DNA of 64,000 nt, taken from NCBI GenBank assembly GCA_021229015.1, contig CM037790.1, forward strand, positions 53,546,901 through 53,610,900, read 5' to 3'. Under the pieces are notes generated by a model, which was given only the letters and a program-made list of their open reading frames with translations, had not been told where the DNA came from and made no database searches. The DNA is from Solen grandis. Lineage: Eukaryota; Mollusca; Bivalvia; Adapedonta; Solenidae. Shown here one piece after another: positions 35,401 through 40,799 of this stretch (the first letter of the stretch is position 1; every line of letters starts with the position of its first letter). The position numbers and the translations under genes are program-made.

Positions 35401-36387
35401 ACAAGGAGCCGTGCCGACTTAGTGGTGTTTATTTTCACGTTAACATTCAAATTTTTATCTAAAATGAAGTATGGTTCTGCAGATTTATGGCGATACAATA
35501 AAAAAACCGGTCCGCTCTTTCCGTATCGCGATACGATACGCTTTCAAGGCATATTGCAATATACCGGTATACCGGTATATCGTTACACCCCTACTTACTC
35601 ACATGAAAATTCGAATGACACTGCGGTTTTACCCTCTTGGCCATGGAGGCCCCTCCACAAAATTTAATGCCAACAATAATTAATGATTTTAATGTATGTC
35701 TAGTCTTTAAAGGCATACGTGCACAATGCAGTTAATTTCTATATAGACAATGTCAAAGAAGGAAAATTAAAACTAGCCATGAGAATTTTCTAAGACTTTG
35801 CATGATTATAGAGAATTACATTAGAAATTAATTCATGGAAAAAAAAATTGGAGGTCACAGCTCTTTTTTGAGTTATCTGCCCCTGAAAATGAGTTTTTTT
35901 TACTCTTATCAGTCATTTTTAAGGGCAGATACTTCATAATTATAGAGTGTTTTTTAGCAATGGCAAATAGAGGAGAACAAGATCGGACAGGTTTTGGAGG
36001 AGCTATCCTCTGTATGATCATACAATAAGCTAAATATGAACATAAAAGAATCTACCTTGATAGATGATATCAAAAACACACATAATTGGGTTTTACAATG
36101 TAGGTACAAACATGCAGTTTATGCAATGCTGCTGAAAATCATGCATCGCAATATATAATTCTTTTTTATACTATGAACACTTTTATTCATTTCTTACTTA
36201 TACAGTGAAAAATATTCAACTAGTATATATACCAATGTGTTTGTTATTCCAGAAGAAGTCTATATCTGAGACATCAAATGTTTTCCAATTAGTTCAAATA
36301 AGTTTTAACACAATTTGAATGTATCTTACCTGTTGTCACACCAGCCAACACCACAAACATAAGCATAAAGAGAAGATTTTGCCACAT
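709..36387 (-). CDS. Multi-CUB-domain secreted/surface glycoprotein, 12 exons seen, 3' end off the window
   Basis: CDS read on the minus strand as exons 36330-36387, 30710-30831, 28361-28472, 24477-24581, 23462-23659, 12534-12623, 9724-9889, 9247-9317, 8689-8864, 5193-5355, 1199-1364 and 709-908 (about 542 codons). All junctions are GT-AG and the phases agree across every join. Residues 1-19 are a hydrophobic signal peptide beginning MWQNLLFML. Then follow CUB-type modules, each opening with a CGG/CSQ/CNQ/CGW cysteine motif, a WxI/Y strand and an IYDG/IYAG-like turn. CUB modules are extracellular beta-sandwich domains used in binding and adhesion. About 30 NxS/T sequons are present. CUB2 lacks its second half, so an exon is probably missing near the gap at 13254-13353. 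The last exon ends in phase 1 at a good donor, so more exons lie beyond the left edge. The exact protein identity, ligand and any membrane anchor are unknown. Confidence 0.85.
1199..1364 (-). CDS. CUB gene exon 11: first half of CUB5
   Basis: Encodes TCGGLRNQSGTN through GSSKAG, with an ECLWIIQVP strand. Acceptor is CCATCTCCAG and donor CTGG|GTATGT. Phase 1 in, phase 2 out. Confidence 0.85.
2300..3624 (+). repeat. Hairpin-headed repeat, family 1 (copy A), seven 145-bp core units
   Basis: Starts AACAAGAGGGCC with a small hairpin (GGGCC-AAGAT-GGCCC), then GCTCACCTGAG. It ends in a GAGCACAAGTGCTC hairpin and CTCAGGTGAGCTAA, so the two ends carry an 11-bp inverted pair. The core is seven copies of a 145-bp unit (2530-3540) marked by GTGACCTAGTTTTTGAC, followed by a GACGACGGAC-type run. 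Peptides readable in the core are a by-product of the repeat. It resembles non-autonomous bivalve elements with tandem cores; mechanism unknown. It lies in a CUB-gene intron. Confidence 0.8.
4242..4939 (+). repeat. Hairpin-headed repeat, family 1 (copy B)
   Basis: Same head (AACAAGAGGGCC, CGCTCACCTGA) and tail (GAGCATGTTGTGC hairpin, AGGTGAGCTAA) as copy A. Its four diverged core units have GACCTACTTTTTGACC and AAGATTTTTTGGAAAC, a different subfamily from copy A. Confidence 0.75.
5193..5355 (-). CDS. CUB gene exon 10: second half of CUB4
   Basis: Encodes TRGATPKVLAKFSG through FSLSYKIL, ending with the GQGFSLSYKI strand typical of CUB C-termini (GFxAxY). Acceptor is CATCCTTACAG and donor TCTGA|GTGAGT. 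Phase 0 in, phase 1 out. Confidence 0.85.
5532..6324. mobile_element. TA-flanked Tigger/pogo-like non-autonomous element
   Basis: Imperfect terminal inverted repeats: CAGTCAAACTTCACTGACTC at the left and the reverse complement of CAGTCGAACTTCGGTGACTC at the right, with a TA dinucleotide on both flanks (5530-5531 and 6325-6326). No coding capacity was seen inside its 793 bp. The CAGTCGAAC-type ends and TA target fit pogo/Tigger or other Tc1/mariner relatives. Confidence 0.75.
6628..6745 (+). repeat. Short family-4 repeat (hairpin head, no core)
   Basis: About 120 bp beginning AACAAGAGGTACTC and containing GACACCTGCTGAAAG, a GACAGATGGACAGACAG run and CCTATGTATCACCTGCTG. Matching copies are at 12961-13085 and 27224-27352. 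It looks like a core-less relative of the larger hairpin-headed repeats. Confidence 0.6.
6818..8280 (+). repeat. Hairpin-headed repeat, family 3, with tandem TGACCTTTGACCT core
   Basis: Begins ACTAGATGCCCATGGGCA (palindromic TGCCCATGGGCA). The core repeats at roughly 150 bp spacing with CCATGACCTTTGACCTC, CATGTCTAAGTTACAGCCC and GAGCTAGGGACCAAAC. Units near 8040-8220 contain a near-exact local duplication. A matching 3' hairpin was not identified. CUB-gene intron. Confidence 0.65.
8689..8864 (-). CDS. CUB gene exon 9: first half of CUB4
   Basis: Encodes NSNCGWQNATSG through DNVTVQ, with the strand GVITSPAYPNQYP, the most canonical CUB signature in the gene. Acceptor is CTATTCCAG and donor TACAG|GTGAGG. 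Phase 1 at the start and 0 at the end. Confidence 0.87.
9247..9317 (-). CDS. CUB gene exon 8: end of CUB3
   Basis: A 71-base exon encoding LVVKGPLTNN through VFWKD. Acceptor is GTATTACAG and donor GGACA|GTAAGT. Start phase 2 and end phase 1 match both neighbours. Confidence 0.8.
9724..9889 (-). CDS. CUB gene exon 7: middle of CUB3
   Basis: Encodes GESIILKLDG through GYPPR, including LEVYQGYNNST, the CUB Y-x-G turn, and a conserved second cysteine pair member. Acceptor is ATATTGCAG and donor CCAAG|GTAAGG. Phases are 1 at the start and 2 at the end. Confidence 0.84.
9919..10963 (+). repeat. Hairpin-headed repeat, family 2 (copy 1)
   Basis: Begins ACTAGAACTGCCATTGTAATGGC (hairpin CCATTGTAATGG), then CATATACCCCCC. 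It ends with an ACAACTTCGTTGT hairpin and GCGGGAGGCATAAT. The core has about three 150-bp units with GGACAATAACTCCAAAATTA and AGTTATGGTTCTTG, followed by a GACGGACGGATGAC run. It starts 30 bases upstream of CUB exon 7, right beside the acceptor. Confidence 0.72.
10085..10430 (+). repeat. 26-bp minisatellite inside family-2 repeat
   Basis: About 13 copies of a 26-bp unit (TTACACTGTACTGTTCAGGT...), with alternating CAGCTCC and CAGGTCC variants. The long open frame across it (residues like HYYTVLFSSI) is a product of the repeat and is not proposed as a gene. Confidence 0.8.
12534..12623 (-). CDS. CUB gene exon 6: start of CUB3
   Basis: Encodes DCNQLLQASSGQ through NSVISS. Acceptor is CTTTTCAG and donor TTCAG|GTAAAT; both ends are phase 1. 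It joins in frame to exon 7. Confidence 0.8.
12961..13085 (+). repeat. Short family-4 repeat
   Basis: Shares GTGTTC-TTGGAACAC hairpin head, GTCACCTGTTGAAG, a GGACAGACGGATGACAG run and CCTATGTATCACCTCTGC with 27224-27352 and, more loosely, 6628-6745. Confidence 0.6.
13194..13253 (+). repeat. Family-2 repeat head, cut by assembly gap
   Basis: ACTAGAACTGTCGCCTAAGG...ATACCCCCCCGC is the 5' head of family 2. It runs straight into the Ns, so the left contig ends inside a dispersed repeat. Confidence 0.7.
13254..13353. other. Assembly gap (100 N)
   Basis: Exactly 100 Ns, a usual placeholder for a gap of unknown size. It separates a repeat head on the left from open coding sequence on the right. 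Confidence 0.99.
13354..14238 (+). CDS. Terminal coding exon of an unrecognised gene, 5' end lost in gap
   Basis: An open frame of 295 codons from the gap edge to a TGA at 14236-14238. It reads ALIAMMSQTCTLV... and ends ...GVISDSYM. The first ~70 residues are folded-looking and rich in conserved-type positions (VQWRVQQLSVITFFEDIFP, FDPKMRQIVEEKRYFLDLRS). Then comes a disordered, strongly basic stretch with clusters such as KRRKSKRDKSPKPS and RKSKRKIKRKRD, and a Pro/Val-rich end. This suggests a cytoplasmic tail or nuclear-basic region. I do not recognise the family. The true start and upstream exons are not in the window; no matching plus-strand exons were seen left of the gap. A 3' UTR of about 760 bases follows. 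Confidence 0.7.
   Translation, partial: ALIAMMSQTCTLVSENRLVQWRVQQLSVITFFEDIFPSCLQKMVGTEKHVKRFDPKMRQIVEEKRYFLDLRSIQTEYASAEDIYAMKHNLQTLPFGEQRQTFEPDFRLTIPTQQFMRSPRYNYANPARFTQINQLESPTRSNAAVKITPSEEEHRNTNFEKSPELKRRKSKRDKSPKPSNEEAVSFDDQNPVRKSKRKIKRKRDADNNKSFDDNIPNGGYHLDPEYLTVPVTHVQPSAFSGRRQYSENDLVDTHIAAGLGPFPVRHVQFPVQQNSKVAPAPGQLDIGVISDSYM
14997..15002 (+). terminator. Candidate poly(A) signal AATAAA
   Basis: AATAAA, 759 bases after the TGA at 14238, followed about 15-20 bases later by a GT/T-rich stretch (TTGTTGTTCACTTGTTTTGTG). This fits a cleavage and polyadenylation site for the plus-strand gene. Confidence 0.5.
15760..16020. repeat. SINE-like fragment
   Basis: Shares the blocks GAGGCATGTAGGTAGAAACACTGACCTAC and TAGCTGGAAGGCTTCCT, and then a tRNA B-box-like GATTCAAACCCAC, with the repeat that the hAT element at 34355 interrupts. 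Ends not resolved. Confidence 0.4.
16361..16640 (-). repeat. tRNA-derived SINE
   Basis: Minus-strand B-box-like GTGGGTTCGGTTCCCGGC at 16585-16602, followed by the body shared with 20921-21224 and 28900-29212 (ATATAGTGCTGC, CCAGTCACATTAT, CTTATATGCTGAG on the plus strand). The A-box side is degenerate. Confidence 0.65.
18472..19748 (+). repeat. 638-bp tandem dimer duplication
   Basis: Two ~319-bp monomers are repeated as a pair. The 294-base stretch 18617-18910 gives the same 97-residue conceptual translation as 19255-19548, 638 bases away. Monomers 1 and 3, and 2 and 4, match best, so the dimer was duplicated as a block, recently. Confidence 0.8.
19918..19966 (+). repeat. GACGGACGGACGAC minisatellite near repeat tail
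   Basis: Short run of GACGGACG units just before the tail hairpin of family-1 copy C. The same kind of run occupies the same position in copies A, D, F, G, H, I and J and in family 2. Confidence 0.75.
20921..21224 (-). repeat. tRNA-derived SINE, well preserved
   Basis: On the minus strand the head reads as a tRNA-like promoter: A-box-like GCAGAGTGGTAAGAGC (about 21200-21216) and a perfect B box GGTTCGATCCC (21162-21172). The body then runs towards 20930 and ends at TTGTTGGGTTTATCGTCCC read on the plus strand. RNA polymerase III type 2 promoter architecture. Confidence 0.78.
21719..23176 (+). repeat. Family-1 repeat (copy E) with a mosaic core
   Basis: Head AACAAGAGGGCCATAGAGGCCC and tail GCTCAGGTGAGCTAA. 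From 21760 to about 22515 the core is of the copy-C type (GGCGGCCATG, TTGCCATGG). From about 22518 to 23100 it is of the copy-A type (CTAGAGTGTTCACAAG, GTGACCTAGTTTTTGAC). Two unrelated cores share one pair of ends. Confidence 0.75.
23401..23442 (+). repeat. (AG)n microsatellite
   Basis: About 21 uninterrupted AG dinucleotides, preceded by GCAGAGCAGAGCAG, about 20 bases from the CUB exon 5 donor in the intron. Confidence 0.95.
23462..23659 (-). CDS. CUB gene exon 5: first half of CUB2
   Basis: Encodes NCSQTVVGTRGVVTSPIY through EITTNVT, a clear first CUB half with a G(V)VTSPIY strand. Acceptor is CCATTTAG and donor TTACAG|GTACCT. Both ends are phase 1. The next exon found (12534-12623) is phase-compatible but begins a new CUB domain, so about 40-50 residues of CUB2 are missing. 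A pure (GA)n microsatellite lies 20 bases beyond the donor in the intron. Confidence 0.82.
23700..23860. repeat. Degraded SINE fragment
   Basis: Retains pieces of the SINE body (ATATAGTGCTACC, ATGATACCATACCC, GTTACATTATCC, CTTACATGCTGA) without the tRNA-like head. Confidence 0.45.
24477..24581 (-). CDS. CUB gene exon 4: end of CUB1
   Basis: Encodes GSQMVISQSD through FNMTFNTE, the last beta strands of CUB1. Acceptor is CTTTCAAAG and donor GAAA|GTAAGA. Both ends are phase 1, and the next exon completes an Asn codon before the CSQ start of CUB2. Confidence 0.82.
24946..26384 (+). repeat. Family-1 repeat (copy F) with GGGCGGGGCCAATTTTGACC core
   Basis: Head AACAAGAGCCCGAGGGCTC (hairpin) and GCTCACCTGAG; tail GAGCACGTTGTGCTC hairpin and AGGTGAGCTAA. 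Six core units of about 165-170 bp contain GCCTATGTAAATAAAGTGACC and AATCTTGGTAGAGATCCACTAG, then GACGACGCACGACGG. A third distinct core type. Confidence 0.78.
26790..26990. repeat. Degraded SINE fragment
   Basis: Body pieces ATATAGTGCTGTC, CCACCAAGTCACATTATCC and CCAGTCTTGAATGAC, then a decayed tRNA-like end (GGGACTGAAATCTTGAC). Confidence 0.4.
27224..27352 (+). repeat. Short family-4 repeat
   Basis: Starts ACTAGATGTGTTCCTTGGAACA (hairpin head), then GTCACCTGCTGAAAG, GTGACAGATGG and GTGTCACCTCTGCTGACAGC. Same order as 12961-13085. Confidence 0.6.
28361..28472 (-). CDS. CUB gene exon 3: middle of CUB1
   Basis: Encodes VMLLFNVLSV through FYNQQ, including the DNLTIYAG turn typical of CUB domains. 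Acceptor is TATTTTCAG and donor ACAAG|GTAAAT. It starts in phase 0 and ends in phase 1. Confidence 0.85.
28900..29212 (-). repeat. tRNA-derived SINE
   Basis: Minus-strand head with GGTGGCCAAGTGGTTAGAGC (A-box-like, about 29186-29205) and B-box GGTTCAATCCC (29149-29159). Body and 3' end match the SINE at 20921-21224. Confidence 0.78.
29434..29467 (+). repeat. Poly(A) tract
   Basis: About 34 consecutive As, possibly a retroposon tail; no source element recognised directly upstream. Confidence 0.85.
29503..29727 (+). mobile_element. piggyBac-like MITE, copy 1
   Basis: Ends CCCTTTCCCTCATA / TATGAGGG with a long internal palindrome (AACAGCATAAAACC-TGATCAGCCTGCGAG and its mirror). The flanking TTAA seen in the other copies has decayed here. 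Its internal palindrome arm is shortened relative to copy 4. Confidence 0.75.
30132..30372 (-). mobile_element. piggyBac-like MITE, copy 2
   Basis: Reverse orientation to copy 1. Flanked by TTAA at 30132-30135 and 30369-30372, with terminal inverted CCTTCCCTC / GAGGGAAGGG and the internal CTGCGAGTAACTCGCAG palindrome. Confidence 0.82.
30710..30831 (-). CDS. CUB gene exon 2: first half of CUB1
   Basis: Encodes ANNDTCGGTLTS through QTTPQ, with the opening Cys-Gly-Gly, a central NCTWYI strand and three N-glycosylation sequons. Acceptor is TCTTCAG and donor CACAG|GTAATC. It starts in phase 1 and ends in phase 0. Confidence 0.85.
31046..31287 (-). mobile_element. piggyBac-like MITE, copy 3
   Basis: TTAA at both ends (31046-31049 and 31284-31287). 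Terminal inverted repeat CCCTTTCCCTCATA. Same orientation as copy 2, which lies only about 670 bases away. Confidence 0.85.
31560..32365 (+). repeat. Minisatellite with an 86-bp higher-order unit
   Basis: The ~21-bp motif (TAAGTTCATAATGGATTTGG and variants) is organised into an 86-bp block. The start AAGTTCATAGTTCATA recurs at 31720, 31806, 31892, 31978, 32064, 32150 and 32236, exactly 86 bases apart each time. Irregular single motifs lie on both sides. Confidence 0.9.
32366..32703. mobile_element. Probable insertion interrupting the TAAGTTCATAATGG array
   Basis: The array stops at GGATTC near 32366 and resumes at GGATCCGATTTTTAAG near 32699. The intervening block has opposed ends (CCAAGGGTTTTAGTAAACGCC and AAGTAAACCCCTGG) and an internal CTTGCCCGC / GCGGGCAAG hairpin. 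No coding capacity; family unassigned. Confidence 0.55.
32704..33010 (+). repeat. Diverged continuation of the TAAGTTCATAATGG minisatellite
   Basis: About a dozen degenerate copies of the same ~20-bp motif (AAGTTCATAATGGAT), without the 86-bp order seen to the left. Confidence 0.75.
33630..34148 (+). CDS. Unrecognised 172-codon open frame (doubtful gene)
   Basis: An open frame from ATG 33630 to TAG 34148 in a CUB-gene intron. Its second half has non-repetitive, protein-like composition (NNVPGIPPLLSSMGDVAHGF). I recognise no domain, and it could be an exon of a separate gene, a decayed coding fragment or chance. No clear splice structure or promoter was seen. Confidence 0.2.
   Translation: MVKSTSKVGYPTHFQDNVTMVNQRQQVKCKQFSSVYLYWSYNEGHLTELSVHIAHLFLIYALKHKVPSPLNNNNVSTGSSKTDEETLLLCIKMHTNGHDLFSLQPICTNNVPGIPPLLSSMGDVAHGFQSLGRTLKVVVSGKFNLHQICERLYPQKLVPLNIVYNFINLIVP
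34215..34354. repeat. SINE-like fragment hosting a hAT insertion (continues 35602-35660)
   Basis: GCACGGAGGCGTTCAGGTAGAACC, ATTGACCTACC and CAGCTGGAAGACTTACTCA match the repeat at 15760-16020. The homology resumes on the far side of the hAT element, at 35602. Confidence 0.45.
34355..35593 (-). mobile_element. hAT element, 1.24 kb, internally deleted
   Basis: Perfect 16-bp terminal inverted repeats (TAGGGGTGTAACGATA at the left and its exact reverse complement at the right), with an 8-bp target duplication CTTACTCA at 34347-34354 and 35594-35601. Eight-base duplications and CAGGGGTGTAAC-like ends are typical of hAT. It encodes only the BED-finger start of the transposase; the catalytic domain is missing. 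It sits inside a SINE-like repeat in a CUB-gene intron. Confidence 0.92.
34645..35061 (-). pseudogene. Truncated hAT transposase N-terminus with BED zinc finger
   Basis: 138 codons. Residues ~20-65 form a BED finger: aromatic W20 and F23, then C41-x2-C44 and H60-x4-H65. A low-complexity linker follows, then the QLTLF...ITNAIGRFMVTDLRPYS region found at the start of hAT transposases, breaking off abruptly into KKYAVRGC and a stop. The RNase H-like DDE and dimerisation regions are absent, so it cannot itself be an active transposase. It could still bind DNA or act as a repressor; expression not known. Confidence 0.85.
35602..36329. other. CUB intron 1, no further feature seen
   Basis: AT-rich sequence with SINE-like remnant to about 35660. 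Nothing else recognised. Confidence 0.5.
36330..36387 (-). CDS. CUB gene exon 1: signal peptide
   Basis: Encodes 19 residues from MWQNLL to GVTT, a short N-region followed by a hydrophobic core (LLFMLMFVVLAG). The donor is ACAG|GTAAGA and the phase is 1. A consensus acceptor (CTACTTTCAG) lies about 25 bases upstream of the ATG, so an earlier non-coding exon may exist. No in-frame upstream start competes within the predicted exon. Confidence 0.85.
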
Positions 36388-37665
36388 GTTCCTTTGCTGT
36401 TTAAATCTGAAAGTAGAAGATCGTTGAATTTGAGTTGAGAGCACTCCATAGGAAACAAAAGATATCAACAAAAAGAGGATCATTTTTATGTCATGAAACC
36501 GGATATGTCTCAGTGATAATAAACCTTATCTATTCTTGCATAAAATACCTGTTACCGGTATCTGCCCATCTGTAGTATGCATTAACCAAAGCAAAACTGG
36601 TTGTTAAAAAAAAATAATATGCATTCAAACAATGACTTCCTTGTGGGCATGCGTTAAGCCCACATCCTCTTTTGCTTGTTCCGGGGCATCTGAGAAAGCA
36701 ATTATATCATTTATGGCAGTAGATTTGTCATCTTAATCAGGGAGGAAACAAGAATATTATCATCACTAAAGTCACTGGTTCCAATGTTTCTAAGTAAGAG
36801 TAAAAGTGAAATCAGGATAAAAATTCATACAAGAAATTTGCCCTCTAGACAGTCTGTAGACTAATGACATGTAAATATCTAAAAAATATGTATAAATATG
36901 ATGGTTGATTTGATACATTATCATGATAGATAAGTCAGTAATTTATTTTTTCTAATTATTTTGTTGTTGTTGTATTTAACATCCCACCAACAGTATTTCA
37001 GTCATTTGGAAACTAGATGACAACTTACAAACAAATTGTCTAATCTGGCTATGAGCCTGCCAAAAATAACAATCTCAACTTAAAAGACAATTAATTGCGA
37101 TTCTCTTGAATTGACATAAATTTTTTGAATGATAAAGTATACTGGTACTCCTGTATTGGCCTGAATAAGTTTGTCAGCATATAAGCAGGCCAAACTATGT
37201 TTTAGGAGAGAAAAAGGAAAGAGTAAAGTGCAATCAAAATTCTTTAAGACCTTCAAATTTATTACTCTGGGATATTTCTTTCCTTTCTTTACCTCTGATT
37301 CCCATTTTATTTTTGATATTGGTGTCTGTATGTCAGGGTGGTGGTGGTCCATACATGAAATTGATTAACTTAGCAAATTCATTTTTTTTATTTGATCATT
37401 CCCCCCCCCCCCCCCCCACTCAATGAAATAATATATAGGTGAAACTCTTTTAGTGAAAATATCAATTTCAACTTTTTAATTTATTTTTCTATCAAAGTAT
37501 ATATGAAATCCTTTTTGATCTTGACATTTATTTTATATCTCAATACAATTCTTTGGTCCAATTGGGTAAACTCTCACCCGAAGCTAAGTGTTTGTTTTTC
37601 CCAAGCCAGCGTAATAAGTCAGTGACTTCCTGTACGTGTATATTGATAGGTTGCTAATTGTAATG
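36388..37665. other. Upstream of CUB gene; mostly nothing recognised
   Basis: Presumably contains the CUB promoter and any 5' non-coding exon. A truncated SINE start (TTTAACATCCCACCAACAG) lies at 36975-37010 and a C17 run at 37402-37418. No TATA box or other defined element could be supported. Confidence 0.4.
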
Positions 37666-38355
37666 CAGGGGTGTAAAATTTTCTTTTAGGTCACTCGTCC
37701 TATAGGACGAGTAGGTGAAAAATTTTACTCGTCCTTAAACAAAATTAGCACGTCCTATTTGGTTCCCTTTAAGTTGTATAAAGCTTTTGATATTTTGCGG
37801 AAACACCGCAAAACATTTTTTCTTTTTTTTTCATCAACCACGGAAAGCCAGAAAACCAATGATCCAGGGTTTTTCTTGTGCGTTTCGTTTTATCGTAGGC
37901 GCTTTGTTGCTTCCTACGCTTAACTCTTGCTTTTTTGTATTTTCGTCGTCTCCATCTCCGAGAAGCATACTCAATGTCAATTGTTTTGACATTTTGACTG
38001 CCGGAAACAAAACATATTTGCAGTCCTCGACTGGCCGCAAACTAACAAAAAACGTATTGAAAAAACACCGTAGAATATTGAGAACCAGTCTGCGCTAGCA
38101 CCTTACGGATCTTTCTAAAAAATGAGCGTCGCTATGGTGATATTTTGTCAAACTTAGCTCCCCTGATCAAGTAAAGAGTTTTATGATATCGATTAACCAT
38201 AGTAACAATATCGAATTCATTTTTTACTGAAACATGTCTTTCTTGGCTGCGAAAAGTTACTTGTCCGGTCGGACAAGTGTTCAGGGAAATTATGCTCATC
38301 CGACCGTGAAATTCACTCATAAATACGAGCAGACGAGTGGATTTTTACAGCCCTG
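37666..38355. mobile_element. Non-autonomous inverted-repeat DNA transposon, 690 bp
   Basis: Ends CAGGGGTGTAAAATTTTC and (reverse) CAGGGCTGTAAAAATCC, flanked by TAATG at 37661-37665 and 38356-38360. Nested subterminal palindromes include ACTCGTCCTATAGGACGAGT and ACTTGTCCGGTCGGACAAGT. No convincing coding sequence. The ends look hAT-like, but only 5 bp of the flanks match; superfamily left open. Confidence 0.7.
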
Positions 38356-39902
38356 TAATGTTTAATGGCAAAATCATTATGACATTGAGTGAATTCTGAA
38401 AGTTGTACAAAAAAACAAAACCACAGTTTCTGTTTAATGTCATTTTAAAACAGATTGACAAGAAAAATATAACAAAAACTTAGCTCAGTCTTTTCTGCCC
38501 CTGCACCAGTGAGCATACAATGAGACACTTGCAGTTTGTGTGGATGACTGCACCAGTGAGTATACTAGACGACACTTGTAGTTTGTGTGGATGTCTGAGT
38601 GTTTGCAGACACATGATTCATATGTCAACATATTTCTATCTCAACATAAAATTGTGATTTTTTTCATGTCAAGAAAGTCTCACCTGTATAATTATGCTGT
38701 ACAAAATCATATAGTAAATATCCAATACTGACCCCTCAAATATTATTGTTTTGTTTTATGAAGGTATAATGATTTAATAAGTTCATTAAATATGACAGAT
38801 CTGTAGTCGAAAATCAAGATTTTCATGGACCTCTATATAGATGCTCTTATTTAATTTTTCACAAAATTCTACCCTTTTTATTTTAAACATATTCATTTTA
38901 GCATCACTTTAGAAACACAGGCCTCGATTAAAGTCCCTAACTGGATAGTCCAACAGGCTACTTATTTTATTGAGAGGAAATGTCCCTTTTTCATGATAAA
39001 AAAATATCTGTCCGTAATAAACACTTATGAAAGAATATTTTGGATAAATAAAAACAACCACTGGGTATTTAAACAAATAAGACTGATAGATTCTGAATGT
39101 GTTTGTAAAAATAGAGAAATAAAGAAAATGTGTTGTTACTTTTCCCAATTTCTCCGAAATTGTGATAAAAAAAAATGGTGATATCTAAAGTTCAGGGCTA
39201 CCATTACTTGCTGGGGGCTTCAGATTTTTCAAGTAGGTAGTCCTCTGGGCTACCAACAGAAAATGGTTTAAGGGCAAGGCTTGAAACATGTTCCCACAAC
39301 TTATACTAAGTCCTCCTCGACAGTGACTGGGTTGGACCAGCAATTTGGGCCTGAGAAGGTCATAGAAAATCCTTGCCCTAATGGGGTTTGAATGCACAAT
39401 TCTTCAGATTGCAGTTGAGTACATAAATACTGGACCATGGTGCCCTCTTTCATGTTCATATGATGGCATCATCCTTCACATTTAATCTTTAAGAATCTTA
39501 TTAAGTTAAATGCAAACCTGCCCTAAACCTAGCAGTCATAAATGTGTGTATGGGAATAATCATGGTACAGTGTTATAAATCTTTCTCTGTGTTCTGGTGT
39601 GCTAAAAAAGGAGTGATCGAGACTGAGAGGCCTTGGAAACAAACAACTGATCTGTATATAGACAATTTTGTTATAAAAAAGTGAATAATGTTCATATCAA
39701 AGATCCTATCTTTATATATTACATTCAAGTTGATCGAAGACCTAGGATCTTACACACGGACAGCCTCGGGCCTGGTTGTTTTCATTATCGATGTTTTTTG
39801 TTTTTTTTATTACTTTTTTCTTAAATAATTTGTTTTTAACCCCCCACCCCCCCAAAATATGACTGTTTAAATTTGAATGAATTGAAGTTTTAATATTTGT
39901 AA
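38356..39902. other. Intergenic, short tandem duplication and SINE-like remnant
   Basis: A ~50-bp unit is duplicated at 38505-38598 (GCACCAGTGAG...GTTTGTGTGGATG). A decayed tRNA-like region with GGGTTTGAATGCAC lies around 39190-39440. No gene recognised. Confidence 0.4.
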
Positions 39903-40791
39903 AACAAGAGGGCCAAGATGGCCCTGTGTCGCTCACCTGAGTAAGATTGCTGTGTTAGGCATAATGACAAAAAATCTGGCATCTAAAGTGTTTTTCTAAC
40001 ATTTGACTAAGTGACCTACATATTGATCCTACCTGAATTTGCACTCAACTGGGAATTCATGCAGTCATATTCATATCAAGTTAAATGAAGACTGGGACAA
40101 AACTGTGGCCTGTACAGTGTTCACAAGGTTTTTCTAAGATTTGACCTGGTAACCTAGTTTTTGACCCAACGTGACCCAATTTCAAACTCATTCGAGATAC
40201 CATGTAGACAAACATCCTGACCAAGTTTCATGAAGATTAGCCCAAAACTGTGGCCTCTAGAGTGTTCACAAAGTTTTTCTAAGATTTGACCTGGTGACCT
40301 AGTTTTTGACCCCACGTGACCCAATTTCGAACTCATCCAAGATGTAGACAAACATCCTGACCAAGTTTCATGAAGATTGGGCCAAAACTGTGGCCTGTAG
40401 AGTGTTCACAAGGTTTTTCTAGGATTTGACCTGGTGACCTAGTTTTTGACCCCACATGACCCAATTTCGAACTCATCTGAGATATTATGTAGAAAAACAT
40501 CCTGACCAAATCTATTTAAGATTGGGCCGAAACTGTGGCCTCAAGAGTGTTCACAAGGGTTTACTAAGATTTGACCTGGTGACCTAGTTTTTGACCCAAT
40601 GTAACCCAATTTCGAACTCATCCGAGATAGCATGTAGACAAACATCCTGACCAAGTTTCATGAAGATTGGGCCAAAACTGTGGCCTCTAAAGTGTTCACA
40701 AGCAATTGTTGACGACACACTACGGACGACACACAACAGACAAAAGGCGATCACAAAAGCTCACCCGAGCACAAGTGCACAGGTGAGCTAA
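39903..40791 (+). repeat. Family-1 repeat (copy G), four 145-bp core units
   Basis: Head and first ~170 bases are nearly the same as copy A at 2300 (GTGTCGCTCACCTGAGTAAG, GCATAATGACAAAAAATCTG), but it holds four 145-bp core units instead of seven. The tail hairpin is altered: GAGCACAAGTGCACAGG. Confidence 0.8.
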
Positions 40792-40799
40792 AAAAGAAG

